Shown: positions 34,501 through 42,658 of the stretch, one piece after another
Position numbering within the stretch: the stretch's first letter is position 1
Layout: every line of letters starts with the position of its first letter
Source: Fen-183 sp036504335
GTDB taxonomy: Bacteria; Acidobacteriota; Thermoanaerobaculia; UBA5066
DNA length: 64,000 nt
NCBI GenBank assembly: GCA_036504335.1
Contig: DASXVJ010000020.1
Span: 248,001 to 312,000 of the forward strand
Direction: 5' to 3'
Translations under genes and position numbers: made by a program
The notes under the pieces: generated by a model
What the model saw: the letters and a program-made list of their open reading frames with translations, nothing else
What the model was told of the DNA's origin: nothing
The model's database searches: none

Positions 34501-34920
34501 GAGCTGCGTGTGGCGGTTGTTGACGGCGGCGCGCGGCGACGTGAAGAGGACGGCCTTGCCGTCGGGCGTGAAGCCCTGCACGACGTCGCGGCCCGGGTGC
34601 CACGTGAGGCGCTTCGGCACCCCGCCGCTGGCCGGGACGACGTAGACGTCGAGGTTGCCGTCCAGCTCGGCGCTGAACGCGAGGAGGGAACCGTCCGGGC
34701 TGAAGGCGGGGCGAAGCTTGACGCCGGGGCCGGACGTGATGCGCTGGACGCCGCCGCCGTCGAGGCGGCACGTCCAGACGTCGTTTCCGTAGACGAACGC
34801 GACGCGGTCGGCCGAGAGCGCCGGGTCCGTGAGCATCTTCGAGGGGCCCGCGGGCGAAGCCGCGAAGGCGGGGGACGACAGCAGGAAGGACAGGCCGGCG
34901 GCGGCGAGACGGACGCGCAT
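31543..34920 (-). CDS. Tricorn-like S41 family serine protease
   Basis: 1125-residue exported homologue of tricorn core protease. Signal peptide 1-20 (ending AFAAS). Residues 25-620 hold two WD40/TolB-like beta-propellers (FSPDGSLLAF, WSPDGKSIAYVS, FSPDGKKLVLT). A charged linker near 530-600 (SDEEKGDAKDAKEEKDKEEDSS region) precedes the C1, PDZ and S41 domains. The nucleophile is Ser1015 in DETAGSGGDLLPW; LAVGHHRN supplies the catalytic His, and GVENVGVPPDVEV is the conserved end. It would degrade peptides in the periplasm. Two copies of the AT-rich repeat lie inside, one in the charged linker and one in ALDPSKKSLSLSR. GAGGGGG precedes the ATG. Confidence 0.92.
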   Translation of the reverse strand: MRVRLAAAGLSFLLSSPAFAASPAGPSKMLTDPALSADRVAFVYGNDVWTCRLDGGGVQRITSGPGVKLRPAFSPDGSLLAFSAELDGNLDVYVVPASGGVPKRLTWHPGRDVVQGFTPDGKAVLFTSPRAAVNNRHTQLYTVPLEGGVETALPVPYANRAAYSQDGKTLAYSPNSPAHLQWKRYRGGLVSRVWLLNTATNALEKVPQPSARCNDADPMWVNGPGGATLVLRSDRDGEFNLYSANEAADALDPSKKSLSLSRLTRYTDFPVLNAAAAAGRILFEQAGTLHLLELSSNKITDLAITVPGDLLETRPRWAKGAKWIRGAALSPSGARAAFDFRGEIVTVPAEKGDPRNLTNTVAAHESAPAWSPDGKSIAYVSDEGGENEIVVLPQDGKGAPKKVKVPGAGFYSDLAFSPDGKKLVLTDNGLTLWIVDVASGASKKVASERLYAPVRQRMLRGSWSPDSRWVAYTLSGPTYIRAAYVYSLDEDKSFALTDGLSDVSDPVFDRGGKLLYFLASTDAGPQRNWFSLQNADARVTNAIYVATLKKGTPSPLAKESDEEKGDAKDAKEEKDKEEDSSKGKEGGRPADAKDASAAGKAAGKDARPAKKPEPVVIDRDGLGSRIVDLPVHPAELSNLQAGSAGQLFFERRADGKTSVQRFDFKDRKTETVAPEADDYVVSFDGKKILFRLKDAWTIAASSGKKPDPKDGGGDGRLKLDAIQVRVDPRAEWPEIFDEAWRVNRDYFYDPKMHGRDWAAMKAKYAPFLPYLSSRGDLNRLIQWMCSELAVGHHRNTPGESFLDSTPVPGGLLGADYEVANGRYRFKKVFGGLNWNPELRAPLSEPGVEVKAGEYLLAVNGKDLAPPENLYARFEATSGKIVEITVGPSPDGKGSRSVAVVPVAEENALRNRDWVEGNLRKVDAATGGRVAYVYVPNTAGLGHTYFKRYFYPQAAKDAVIVDERFNGGGSVADYYIEALLRQPIAWWTFRYGEDMKTPSASIQGPKVMLIDETAGSGGDLLPWMFRHFKVGTIVGQRTWGGLVGVLGFPTLMDGAVVTAPNLAFWTPEEGFGVENVGVPPDVEVEQTPADVIAGKDPQLEKAIAIVMEELKKNPPVKPKRPAMPVR
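33172..33186 (-). repeat. Dispersed AT-rich motif, copy E
   Basis: GATTCTTCGAAAGGT on the minus strand with a purine tract upstream and AAAGAGGG downstream, inside the charged linker of the tricorn-like protease (read as DSSKG, same frame as copy A). Confidence 0.55.
34151..34166 (+). repeat. Dispersed AT-rich motif, copy F
   Basis: GATTTCTTGGAAGGGT preceded by AAAGAGAAAGA and followed by CAAGAG. It lies in the first propeller of the tricorn-like protease (minus strand reading PSKKSLS). Orientation is away from copy E. Confidence 0.55.
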
Positions 34921-34974
34921 GGGAACCCCCTCAGGACGATTCAGTCGCGGGCGGGGGATTCTGGCACGCCGCGC

Positions 34975-35436
34975 TCAGCGGGCGGGCAGGGCGAGCGAGG
35001 CCGGAGCCGTGGCGGCTTCGACGCCGGAGGCGGCGGCCTCGAACGCGGCGCCGAGCGCCGCGGCCACGTGCCGCGCGTCCATCGTCTGGATCTCGCGCCG
35101 CTCGAGCATGAAGACGATCTTTCCGTCGCGGAGGAGCGCGATCGAGGGCGACGACGGGGGATAGCCCGTGAAGTACGCGCGGGCGCGCTCGGTGGCCTCG
35201 ACGTCCACGCCGGCGAAGACCGTGAGGAGCTTCTCGGGAGCCTTCGGGTGGCGGGCGGCGAGCGCGACGCCGGGCCGCGCCTGGCCGGCCGCGCAGCCGC
35301 ACACCGAGTTCACGACGACGAGGGCCGTGCCCTTCGTGGTCAGGGCGGCGTCCACGTCGCCGGCGGTGCGGAGCTCGGCAAAGCCGGCCCGGGTGAGCTC
35401 GTCGCGGAAGGGCTGAATGGCGATGGGGTCGTACAT
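34975..35436 (-). CDS. BrxA/BrxB-family bacilliredoxin (YphP/YqiW)
   Basis: 153-residue thioredoxin-fold protein of the bacilliredoxin family. It opens MYDPIAIQPFRDELTRAGF and carries the CGC active site in NSVCGCAAG (Cys46 and Cys48), as in YphP; PPSSPSIALLRDGKIVFMLERREI is the conserved second half. In Bacillus these proteins remove bacillithiol from oxidised proteins or have weak disulfide isomerase activity. Whether this organism makes bacillithiol is unknown. About 20 extra Ala-rich residues end the protein. TATCCT lies 6 bases before ATG, suggesting a leaderless message. Confidence 0.9.
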   Translation of the reverse strand: MYDPIAIQPFRDELTRAGFAELRTAGDVDAALTTKGTALVVVNSVCGCAAGQARPGVALAARHPKAPEKLLTVFAGVDVEATERARAYFTGYPPSSPSIALLRDGKIVFMLERREIQTMDARHVAAALGAAFEAAASGVEAATAPASLALPAR

Positions 35437-35442
35437 GCGCGG

Positions 35443-35448
35443 AGGATA
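35443..35448 (-). promoter_or_regulatory. -10-like hexamer TATCCT, leaderless start at 35436
   Basis: On the minus strand TATCCT ends 6 bases before the ATG of the bacilliredoxin gene; no ribosome site lies between. Confidence 0.4.
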
Positions 35449-35479
35449 CGACAGTTGAGACGCTTTCTCAGCATCGCGG

Positions 35480-37279
35480 TCAGAACCCGCGCGGGCGCTC
35501 CCCGCGCACCCCGAACGCGCGTTCGAGCGCGAGGCCGGCGCGGCCGAGCGTCCCCTCGTCGAAGAGCCGCCCGACGAGCGTCACGCCGTGCGGGACGCGG
35601 CGCTTCGGCGAGAACTTCGGGAGCGGCCGGGCCGGGTCCGGCGCCCAGTCGCTGCGGGCCTCCCCGACCTCCACGAATCCGGCGGGCAGCGTGAGCGACG
35701 GGTGGCCCGTGAAGTTCGAGATGGTCATCATCTCGTCGCGCAGGGACGGGACGAAAAGGACGTCCACCTTCTCGAACAGGCGGGCCATCTCCCCGGCGAC
35801 CTTGCGGCGCAGCCGGTCCGCCTGCACGTAGTCGACCGCGGAGAGGAAGCGGGCCTGCCGGAACGTGTTCGGCCACGCGTCCGGAACCTGCATCTTCAGC
35901 CGGTCGAGGCCGCCCGAAAGCGTGAGGTCCTCGAAGGCCGCCGCAGCTTCCGCGAAGAGGATCGTGTTGAGCGACCCGTAGGGCCAGTCGGGCAGGCTCA
36001 CCTCGACCGGCGTCATCCCGACGAGCTTCGCGGTCCCGAGCGCGGCGCGGTCCACGTCGGTCGCCTCTTTCATCCAGCCGGGGAAATAGCCGACTTTCAG
36101 GCCCGCGACGGGCCCGTCCGCCTCGAAGTCGAGACGGCTCGGGACGCTCGAAACGTCGCCGGCATCGGAGCCGGAGATCGCGGCGAGGACCAGCAGGGTG
36201 TCCTCCACGCCGCGCGCCATCGGGCCGAGCTTGTCCATGGACCACGAGAGCGTCATCGCGCCGGTGCGCGCGACGCGCCCGAACGTGGGCCTGAGGCCCG
36301 TGACGCCGCAGCGCATGGACGGGTCGATGATGGAGCCCTCCGTCTCGCTGCCGATCGCGAAGGCGACGAGCCCGGCGGCCGTCGCGGCGCCCGGGCCCGC
36401 GCTGCTGCCGCCCGAGCCCTCCTCGGGCGCCCACGGGTTCTTCGTCTCGCCGCCGAACCACACGTCGTTCAGCGCGAGCGCGCCGAGGCTCAGCTTTGCG
36501 ACGAGGACGGCGCCCGCCTCGTGGAGGCGCTTCACGACGTACGCGTCCGCGTCGGGCACGCGGTCCTTGTAGGGCTCGGCGCCCCACGTCGTCCGGATGC
36601 CCTTCGTGTCGAGGAGGTCCTTGACGCCCCACGGAATCCCGTGGAGCGGGCCGCGGTACCTCCCGGACGCGATCTCGGCGTCCGCGCGCTGCGCCTGCTC
36701 GAGCGCGAGCTCGGGAGTCAGCGTGATGACGCACCTGAGCTGCGGGTCGTAGCGGCGCAGGCGGTCGAGGTAGATCTTCGTCAGCCGCTCGGAGGAAAGC
36801 GCCTTCGACTCGATCCAGCGCGAGAGCGCGGAGACCGGCGCGAACGCGATGTCTTCGTCGCGCTTCGGGAGCGGGCCGGGGACGGACGCGCTGCGCGCGA
36901 AGACGCCGCGCGCGGGGCCGGCGGACCGGCCGGGCAGCACCGGGTTCCACTGCGAAGCGGGCGCGAGGGACGGCTCGAGGACGACCTTCCGGGGGCCGGT
37001 GCGCCGCTCCATCGTTCCGGCCATCGCGGCGGGCCAGTTGCCGGCGGCCTGGGCGCGGTCCTTCGGCGAAAGCGTGACGCGCATCAGCTTCTCGGCTTCG
37101 GCGATCGTCGTCGGCGTGATCTCGGGGCCCACCGGAGGCGCCGTCCCGAACGCCGGCGGCGTCCCGGCGGCAGGCGTGGTGGATGGAGGCGGCGTCTGGG
37201 CGTCGGCGCGCGCACCCACGGCGAGGCCGGCGACTCCGGTGGCGGCGGCGGCGAGGAAATCGCGGCGGGATTTCGACAT
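35480..37279 (-). CDS. Tat-exported amidase (amidase signature family)
   Basis: 599-residue amidase-signature hydrolase with a twin-arginine signal (SRRDFLAAAATGVAG). After a Pro-rich linker comes a small helical domain (about 55-115: ITPTTIAEAEKLMRVTLSPKDRAQAAGNW to VVLEPSLAPASQWNP) and then the amidase domain. The Ser-cisSer-Lys triad is present: Lys in IPWGVKDLLDTKG, cis-Ser in GGSSAGPGAA and the nucleophile 24 residues later in GSETEGSIID. Substrate is unknown. The small N-terminal domain matches the separate Tat-signal protein next to the second amidase of this window, so the two loci show a fused and a split version of one system. TAAAGT lies 6 bases before ATG. Confidence 0.9.
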   Translation of the reverse strand: MSKSRRDFLAAAATGVAGLAVGARADAQTPPPSTTPAAGTPPAFGTAPPVGPEITPTTIAEAEKLMRVTLSPKDRAQAAGNWPAAMAGTMERRTGPRKVVLEPSLAPASQWNPVLPGRSAGPARGVFARSASVPGPLPKRDEDIAFAPVSALSRWIESKALSSERLTKIYLDRLRRYDPQLRCVITLTPELALEQAQRADAEIASGRYRGPLHGIPWGVKDLLDTKGIRTTWGAEPYKDRVPDADAYVVKRLHEAGAVLVAKLSLGALALNDVWFGGETKNPWAPEEGSGGSSAGPGAATAAGLVAFAIGSETEGSIIDPSMRCGVTGLRPTFGRVARTGAMTLSWSMDKLGPMARGVEDTLLVLAAISGSDAGDVSSVPSRLDFEADGPVAGLKVGYFPGWMKEATDVDRAALGTAKLVGMTPVEVSLPDWPYGSLNTILFAEAAAAFEDLTLSGGLDRLKMQVPDAWPNTFRQARFLSAVDYVQADRLRRKVAGEMARLFEKVDVLFVPSLRDEMMTISNFTGHPSLTLPAGFVEVGEARSDWAPDPARPLPKFSPKRRVPHGVTLVGRLFDEGTLGRAGLALERAFGVRGERPRGF

Positions 37280-37285
37280 GGCCGT

Positions 37286-37291
37286 ACTTTA
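37286..37291 (-). promoter_or_regulatory. -10-like hexamer TAAAGT, leaderless start at 37279
   Basis: TAAAGT on the minus strand ends 6 bases before the ATG of the Tat-exported amidase. Confidence 0.42.
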
Positions 37292-37303
37292 CGCGGGACC
37301 GGG

Positions 37304-38797
37304 GTGCGGCGGTCCGCGCCCGGGCCGGTAACATGGGTCATCGACTCCGCGCGCGTTGACCCTCCTCAGGCGCCCTTCCGTGCCCGCGAGCTCGCGCTGC
37401 CGCTCGGGCTCTCGCTCGTCCTCGGCGCCGCGGCGCTTGGGGGCGGGCCCGGCGCCGTGGACGACGCGTACATCACGTTCCGATACGCGCGGAACCTCGC
37501 CGAAGGCGCGGGGCTCGTCTACAACGCGGGGGAGCGCGTTCTCGGCACGTCGGCGCCGCTCTTCGCCCTGATCCTCGCCGCGCTCCACTCCCTCACGGGC
37601 GCCGCGATCCCGGCGCTCGCGTTCCTCCTCGGCGCCGCATGCCTTCCGGCGTGCGCCGTCGTCGGCTACCGCCTCGCGCGGCGGGCGTGCGGGCCGCTCC
37701 TCGCGGCGGTCTTCGTCGCCGCCGCGCTCTCGCCGCACGCGTCCCTCGAGGTCTTCGCGTCCGGAATGGAGACTCCGCTCTACCTCCTCGGCCTTCTCGG
37801 CGCCGTCGAGCTCGCGTGCCGCGGGCGGGACGCGGCGGCGTTCGCGGCGGCGTCCGGGCTCTTCTTCCTGCACCCCGACGGCGCCGCCCTCGTCCCGGCT
37901 CTCCTCCTCGCCCTTCGCGCGGCGCGCGGGCGCTGGCCCTGGCGGCGTTTGGCGCTCGGTCTCGCGCCGGCCGGCGCGGCGGCGGGAGCGCTCGTGATCG
38001 CCTACGGCTCGCCGCTGCCGCACAGCGTGACGGCCAAGCGCCTCGCGTACGCGATGCCGGCAGGCCACGCCCTCCTTCGCCTCGAGGAGACGGTCCTCGA
38101 CACGCTCGTCGCGTACGCGACGCCGCTGGCGCCCGTTGCGATCGTGCTTCTCGCCGCGGGCGCTCTCGCGCTCCTCCTCGCGTTCGGGCGGCGCGCCCTC
38201 GCGGATCCGCCCGTCCTCGCGTTCGCGTTCTTCGCGGGCGCCTACGTCGCGGCCTTCGCGCTCGCGAACCCGCTCGTCTTCCCGTGGTACCGCCCGCCGC
38301 TCGCCCTCGCGACGGCGTTCGTGGCGATCGCCTGCGCCTCACGGCTGCCGCGGCCGGCGCGTGCGGGCGCGGCCGCCCTTCTCGCGGTGGCCGCGTGCGT
38401 CCACGTCGCGACGTTCCGGCCCTACGATCCCTCGGGCCGCGAGGCGGTCTACGCGCGCGCGGCCGGGTTTCTCGCCCTCGGGAGCGGGGACACGGTCGCC
38501 GCGCCGGAGATCGGCGCCCTCGGCTGGGCGACGCGCGCGCGCGTGCTCGACACGGTCGGGCTCGTCTCTCCGGCGGCCCTGCGGTGGCTCGGCCCGCCGC
38601 TCGCGGAGGGCGGGTCGATACCGCCGCGGCTCCTCCGCGAGACGGACGCGGGCGCGCTCGTCGCGCTCGACCGCTTTCTCGGCCCCACGCTCGCGTCGGA
38701 CCCCGGCGCGCTCTCGCGCTGGACCGAGGTCGCCCGCCTCCCGGCGAACGCGTTCGGGTCGGCGGGAACGGTGCGCGTGTTCCGCCGGGTACGCTGA
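37304..38797 (+). CDS. GT-C-type polytopic membrane glycosyltransferase-like protein
   Basis: Large membrane protein with about ten helices, resembling GT-C transferases of the arabinofuranosyl/ArnT-like group. The diagnostic first loop is VDDAYITFRYARNLAEGAGLVYNAGERVLGTSAP, with the Asp pair that binds the lipid-linked donor; a periplasmic C-terminal segment ends the protein. The sugar and acceptor are unknown. The start is uncertain: the only in-frame standard start before the first helix is GTG 37304 (497 residues), just 24 bases from the divergent amidase ATG and without a ribosome site. A later in-frame GTG at GAVDDA would remove the first helix. Confidence 0.7.
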   Translation: MRRSAPGPVTWVIDSARVDPPQAPFRARELALPLGLSLVLGAAALGGGPGAVDDAYITFRYARNLAEGAGLVYNAGERVLGTSAPLFALILAALHSLTGAAIPALAFLLGAACLPACAVVGYRLARRACGPLLAAVFVAAALSPHASLEVFASGMETPLYLLGLLGAVELACRGRDAAAFAAASGLFFLHPDGAALVPALLLALRAARGRWPWRRLALGLAPAGAAAGALVIAYGSPLPHSVTAKRLAYAMPAGHALLRLEETVLDTLVAYATPLAPVAIVLLAAGALALLLAFGRRALADPPVLAFAFFAGAYVAAFALANPLVFPWYRPPLALATAFVAIACASRLPRPARAGAAALLAVAACVHVATFRPYDPSGREAVYARAAGFLALGSGDTVAAPEIGALGWATRARVLDTVGLVSPAALRWLGPPLAEGGSIPPRLLRETDAGALVALDRFLGPTLASDPGALSRWTEVARLPANAFGSAGTVRVFRRVR

Positions 38798-38798
38798 C

Positions 38799-39596
38799 TC
38801 AGCCCCGGGCGATCGCGAAGACCGTGTTCCCGAACGGAGTGAAGCCGGCGGCTTCGTAAACGCGTCCGGCGCGCGCGTCGGCCGCCGAGAGGAACGCGAC
38901 AGAGACCCCGCTCCGGAAGGCCTCGCGGAGGGCCGCGTGCGTGAGCGCCCCGGCGAGGCCGCGCCGCCGGTGGGATTCGAGCGTGCAGATCCCGGCGAGC
39001 TCGGTGAGGCCGTCCTGTGGGTCGAGGAACATCGAGACCGCCACGGCCTCGCCGGCGAGGCGACCGACGAAGCAGTGCCCCAGGCCGAGGCCGTCGCGCA
39101 GCCAGAGCGCGTCCTGGTCGGAGACCGCCGCCGCGTCGCCGAGGCCGAACGCGCGCCGCTGGACCGAGATGAACACGCGGAACGCGTCGAGCGGCGACGT
39201 TCCCGAGAGCGTCTCGACCTCGAGCCCCGCAGCCGGAGGAACCTCGTGGAGCGTTTCAGGAGTCGCGACCATGAGCTGCGGGCGCGCCTCGATCTCGAAG
39301 CCCGAGGCTTCCAGGGCGCCCGTGAGAGCGGGGAAGACCGCGCCGACGAACTCGAAGCGCGGCTTGCGTCCCCGCCGCGCGAACTCGGCCTTCAGCTCCG
39401 CGAGCGGCGCCGCGAGGGAGGCGGCGTCCCCGGGCGCCTCGTCCGGGATCGCGTAATTGAGGTAGGGGAGGGCGTCCGAGGGGTGGAAGTAGAGCGTGAA
39501 CGGCGGCACCGGGACGGCGTCGTACTGCTGCCGCGCGACGGCGCGCATGTGCGCCTGCAGGCGTTCGGGCGTCGCCGCGGCCGCGCCAGTCTCCAC
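38799..39596 (-). CDS. GNAT-family N-acetyltransferase
   Basis: 265-residue acetyltransferase. The C-terminal GNAT domain has the acetyl-CoA loop in CTLESHRRRGLAGALTHAALREA and the usual ending VYEAAGFTPFGNTVFAIA. The N-terminal 120 residues have FTLYFHPSDALPYLNYAIPDEAPG and look like a second, degenerate acetyltransferase half. Acceptor unknown. Start is GTG, with TAGAAT 6 bases before it, so translation of a leaderless mRNA is likely. It converges on the GT-C gene with one base between. Confidence 0.8.
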   Translation of the reverse strand: METGAAAATPERLQAHMRAVARQQYDAVPVPPFTLYFHPSDALPYLNYAIPDEAPGDAASLAAPLAELKAEFARRGRKPRFEFVGAVFPALTGALEASGFEIEARPQLMVATPETLHEVPPAAGLEVETLSGTSPLDAFRVFISVQRRAFGLGDAAAVSDQDALWLRDGLGLGHCFVGRLAGEAVAVSMFLDPQDGLTELAGICTLESHRRRGLAGALTHAALREAFRSGVSVAFLSAADARAGRVYEAAGFTPFGNTVFAIARG

Positions 39597-39602
39597 GCCG
39601 CG

Positions 39603-39608
39603 ATTCTA
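39603..39608 (-). promoter_or_regulatory. -10-like hexamer TAGAAT, leaderless start at 39596
   Basis: TAGAAT on the minus strand ends 6 bases before the GTG of the GNAT gene. Confidence 0.45.
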
Positions 39609-39668
39609 GGGGCACTCGTCGCCGGGGCGCGCGGCTGGTAAGGTTCGCGCGTCCAACGAGGAGGCCCC

Positions 39669-40979
39669 GTGCCACTGCACCGAATCCCGAGACTCGCTCC
39701 GGCGGCCGCCGCCCTGCTCGCGGCGTCCGCCCTGCTCGCCGAGACGCCTGCCCCGAAGAAGCCCGCGGCGAAGAAGATCGTCCTCGTGAGGGCGGGCGCG
39801 CTCGTCGACGTCCTCGCGGGCCGCGTCCTCGCGAACCAGGACGTCCTGATCGAGGACGGGATCGTGAAGCAGGTCGGCCCCGGGATCGCGGCCCCCGCGG
39901 GCGCGTCCGTCGTGGATCTGACGAAGAAGACCGTCCTGCCGGGCCTGATCGACGTCCACACCCACATCACGTCGCAGCCCGAGGACTACTACGCCGACCG
40001 CTTTCGCAAGTCGCCCATCGACGTCGCCGTGACGGCTCACGTCTACGCGAAGCGGACGCTCGAGGCGGGCTTCACGACGCTGCGCGTCCTCGGCTCCCCG
40101 GAATACGTCGACGTCGCGCTGCGCAACGCGATCGACAAGGGGCAGGTCGCCGGGCCGCGCCTGAAGGTGGCGGGCCTCTCGGTCGGGTCGACCGGCGGGC
40201 ACGGGGACCTCACGGGCTTCTCGCCGTACCTGAAGTTCGAGCGGTTCTCGGGCGTCGCGGACGGCGTCGACGCCGTCCGCAAGCTCGTCCGCCAGAACGT
40301 GAAGTTCGGGGCGGACGTCATCAAGATGATCGCCTCGGCGGGAGTCCTGTCCGAGGAGGAGTCCGTGGGCGCGCCGCAGTACTCCCCCGAGGAGATGAAG
40401 GCGATCTGCGACGAGGCCGCGATGTGGGGCCGCAAGGTCGCCGCGCACGCGCACGGGACCGAGGCGATCAAGCGCGCCGTCGCGGCGGGCGTCGCGTCGA
40501 TCGAGCACGGGAGCCTGATCGACGACGAAGGTATCCGGATGATGAAGGAGCGCGGGACGTTTCTCGTCGCGGACGTGTACAACGACGACTGGATCCTCGC
40601 GGAGTTCGCGAAGATGGGCTACCCCGAGAAGATCATCGAGAAGGAACGGTCGGTCGGGCGCCTCCAGCGCGAGAATTTCGCCAAGGCCGTGAAGGCGGGC
40701 GTGAAGCAGGCGTACGGGACGGATGCGGGCGTGTACCCGCACGGCCTGAACGCGCGGCAGTTCAAGTACATGGTCGCGGGCGGCCTCACGCCGATGCAGG
40801 CCATCCAGTCCGCCACCGCGAACGCGGCCGAGTTGCTCGGCTGGGAGAAGGTCGGCGCGATCGCGCCGGGACGCTTCGCGGACCTCGTCGCGGTGGACGG
40901 CGATCCCCTCAAAGACGTCACGACTCTCGAGCGCGTGTCCTTCGTGATGAAGGGCGGAGAGGTCGTGGTGTCGCGATGA
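39669..40979 (+). CDS. Exported amidohydrolase (imidazolonepropionase/prolidase-like)
   Basis: 436-residue secreted metal-dependent amidohydrolase. Signal peptide to about residue 25 (ALLAASALLAE). The TIM-barrel metal site is complete: HTH in PGLIDVHTHITSQ, the carboxylated-Lys position in VIKMIASAGV, His in KVAAHAHGTEA and ASIEHGSLID, and Asp in QAYGTDAGVYPHG. Members of this branch act on N-acyl amino acids, Xaa-Pro dipeptides or cyclic amides; the substrate here is not determined. GTG start follows GAGGAGG. Its TGA overlaps the ATG of the next amidohydrolase, so the pair is co-expressed. Confidence 0.85.
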   Translation: MPLHRIPRLAPAAAALLAASALLAETPAPKKPAAKKIVLVRAGALVDVLAGRVLANQDVLIEDGIVKQVGPGIAAPAGASVVDLTKKTVLPGLIDVHTHITSQPEDYYADRFRKSPIDVAVTAHVYAKRTLEAGFTTLRVLGSPEYVDVALRNAIDKGQVAGPRLKVAGLSVGSTGGHGDLTGFSPYLKFERFSGVADGVDAVRKLVRQNVKFGADVIKMIASAGVLSEEESVGAPQYSPEEMKAICDEAAMWGRKVAAHAHGTEAIKRAVAAGVASIEHGSLIDDEGIRMMKERGTFLVADVYNDDWILAEFAKMGYPEKIIEKERSVGRLQRENFAKAVKAGVKQAYGTDAGVYPHGLNARQFKYMVAGGLTPMQAIQSATANAAELLGWEKVGAIAPGRFADLVAVDGDPLKDVTTLERVSFVMKGGEVVVSR

Positions 40980-42658
40980 GCCGGATCGCCGCGCTCGCCG
41001 TTCTGCTCGCGCTTTCCGGCCGAGCCTTCGCCGCCGAACCCGCGCCCACTCCGCTGCCCGTGCCGGCTCCGGACGTCGGGACGGTCTTTCGCGGCGCGTC
41101 GGTCTACACCGCGTGGGACGAGACGCCACGCAGGGTCGCGATCCTCGTGAAGGATGGGAAGGTCGTTTCCGTCGGGTACGAGGCGGAGGTCCGCGCCGCG
41201 GCGCGCGAGGCGAAGGTCGTCGATCTCGCGGGCGCCGTCCTCGTCCCCGGGCTCACGGACGCGCACGGCCACCTGCGCTCGCTCGGCGCGCTCCACCGGA
41301 TGATCGACTGCCGCGGTCTCTCGAAGGAGGAGATCCTCCTGCGCGTCCGCGCCCTCTCGGCCTCGACGGCCCCCGGGGTCTGGATCCGCGGCCGCGCGTG
41401 GGACCAGAACCGCTGGACGGACACGGCGTTCCCGACGGCGGCCGACCTCGAGCCGGCCGCGCCGAAGACGCCCGTCGTCCTCGGGCGCGTGGACGGGCAC
41501 GCGGTCTGGGTGAACGCCGCCGCGCTGAAGGCCGCGGGCATCACGAAGGCGACGCCGGACCCGCCGGGCGGGCGCATCGAGCGCCTCACGGACGGGTCGC
41601 CCGCCGGCGTCCTCGTCGACAACGCGATGAGCCTCGTGTGGAAGGCCATCCCGCCGTCCGGTCCCGACGAGGTGCGCAAGGACTTCGTCGCCGGCCTCGA
41701 CGCGTGCGCGAAGGCGGGCCTCACGGGGATCGGCGAGGCCTCGGGCTCGTCGCTGGCCGACCTCGCGATCCTCGAGGGGCTCGCGAAGGAAGGGAAGCTG
41801 CCGGTCCGCGTGTACGCGACCGTCGGCCCGAAGGACCTCGACGCCGCGCTCGCGCGCGGGCCCGTCGCGTCGGGCCGGTTCACGCTCCGGGCCGTGAAGC
41901 TCTACGCGGACGGCGCCCTCGGCTCGCGCGGGGCGGCGCTCCTCGCCGACTACTCCGATTCTCCGGGCAACCGCGGCCTCGACGTCACGCCTCCCGAGGA
42001 CGTCCAGCGCCTCGCCTACAAGGCGACGCGCGGCGGTTTCCAGGTGTGGACGCACGCGATCGGCGACCGAGCGAACCGCACGACGCTCGAAGCGTACGCG
42101 AAGGTGCTCGAGGCCGTGAAGCCGACGGATCCGCGCCCGCGGATCGAGCACGCGCAGATCCTCGCTCCGGACGATCTCGGGCTCTTCGCGAGACTCGGCG
42201 TCATCGCCTCCATGCAGCCCACCCACGCGACGTCCGACTGGATCTGGGCCGAAGGCCGGCTCGGCAAGGAGCGCGTGAAGGGCGCGTACGCGTGGCGCAC
42301 TCTCCTGAAGTCGGGGGCGAAGCTCGCGGGCGGCAGCGACTTCCCGGTCGAGTCCGAGGACCCGCTCCTCGGGATCTTCGCCGCGGTCACGCGGCAGGAG
42401 ACGAACGGCAAGCCGCCCGGCGGCTGGCGCCCGGAGGAAGGGCTCGGGCGCGCCGAGGCGCTGCGCCTCCTGACGTCCGACAACGCATACGCCGAATTCG
42501 CCGAGAAGCGCCGCGGGCGGATCGAGCCCGGCTTCGACGCCGACTTCACCGTGCTCGACCGCGAGATCTTCGCGCCCGGCACGCCCGCCGCCGAGATCCT
42601 CAAGGCGAAGGTCGTGATGACCGTCGTCGGCGGGGAGATCGTCTACCGGGCGAACTAG
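40976..42658 (+). CDS. Exported amidohydrolase of the YtcJ type
   Basis: 560-residue amidohydrolase-superfamily enzyme, family amidohydrolase_3 (YtcJ-like, a group annotated with formamidase or N-acyl-hydrolase activity). Signal peptide 1-19 (ending RAFAA). Metal ligands lie in GLTDAHGHLRSLG, TLRAVKLYADGALGSRGA, WTHAIGDRANR, PRIEHAQIL and AGGSDFPVESEDPLLG, in the usual order. It is the second gene of a two-amidohydrolase transcript. Its stop TAG shares CTAG with the convergent zinc-ribbon gene. The substrate is unknown; a role in periplasmic peptide or amide use fits the many exported peptidases nearby. Confidence 0.85.
   Translation: MSRIAALAVLLALSGRAFAAEPAPTPLPVPAPDVGTVFRGASVYTAWDETPRRVAILVKDGKVVSVGYEAEVRAAAREAKVVDLAGAVLVPGLTDAHGHLRSLGALHRMIDCRGLSKEEILLRVRALSASTAPGVWIRGRAWDQNRWTDTAFPTAADLEPAAPKTPVVLGRVDGHAVWVNAAALKAAGITKATPDPPGGRIERLTDGSPAGVLVDNAMSLVWKAIPPSGPDEVRKDFVAGLDACAKAGLTGIGEASGSSLADLAILEGLAKEGKLPVRVYATVGPKDLDAALARGPVASGRFTLRAVKLYADGALGSRGAALLADYSDSPGNRGLDVTPPEDVQRLAYKATRGGFQVWTHAIGDRANRTTLEAYAKVLEAVKPTDPRPRIEHAQILAPDDLGLFARLGVIASMQPTHATSDWIWAEGRLGKERVKGAYAWRTLLKSGAKLAGGSDFPVESEDPLLGIFAAVTRQETNGKPPGGWRPEEGLGRAEALRLLTSDNAYAEFAEKRRGRIEPGFDADFTVLDREIFAPGTPAAEILKAKVVMTVVGGEIVYRAN

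Noticed and set aside
31843..35694. Open frame of about 1280 codons on the plus strand opposite the tricorn-like protease
   Set aside because: Shadow frame: low-complexity, charged translation without motifs, while the minus strand has intact propeller and S41 motifs.
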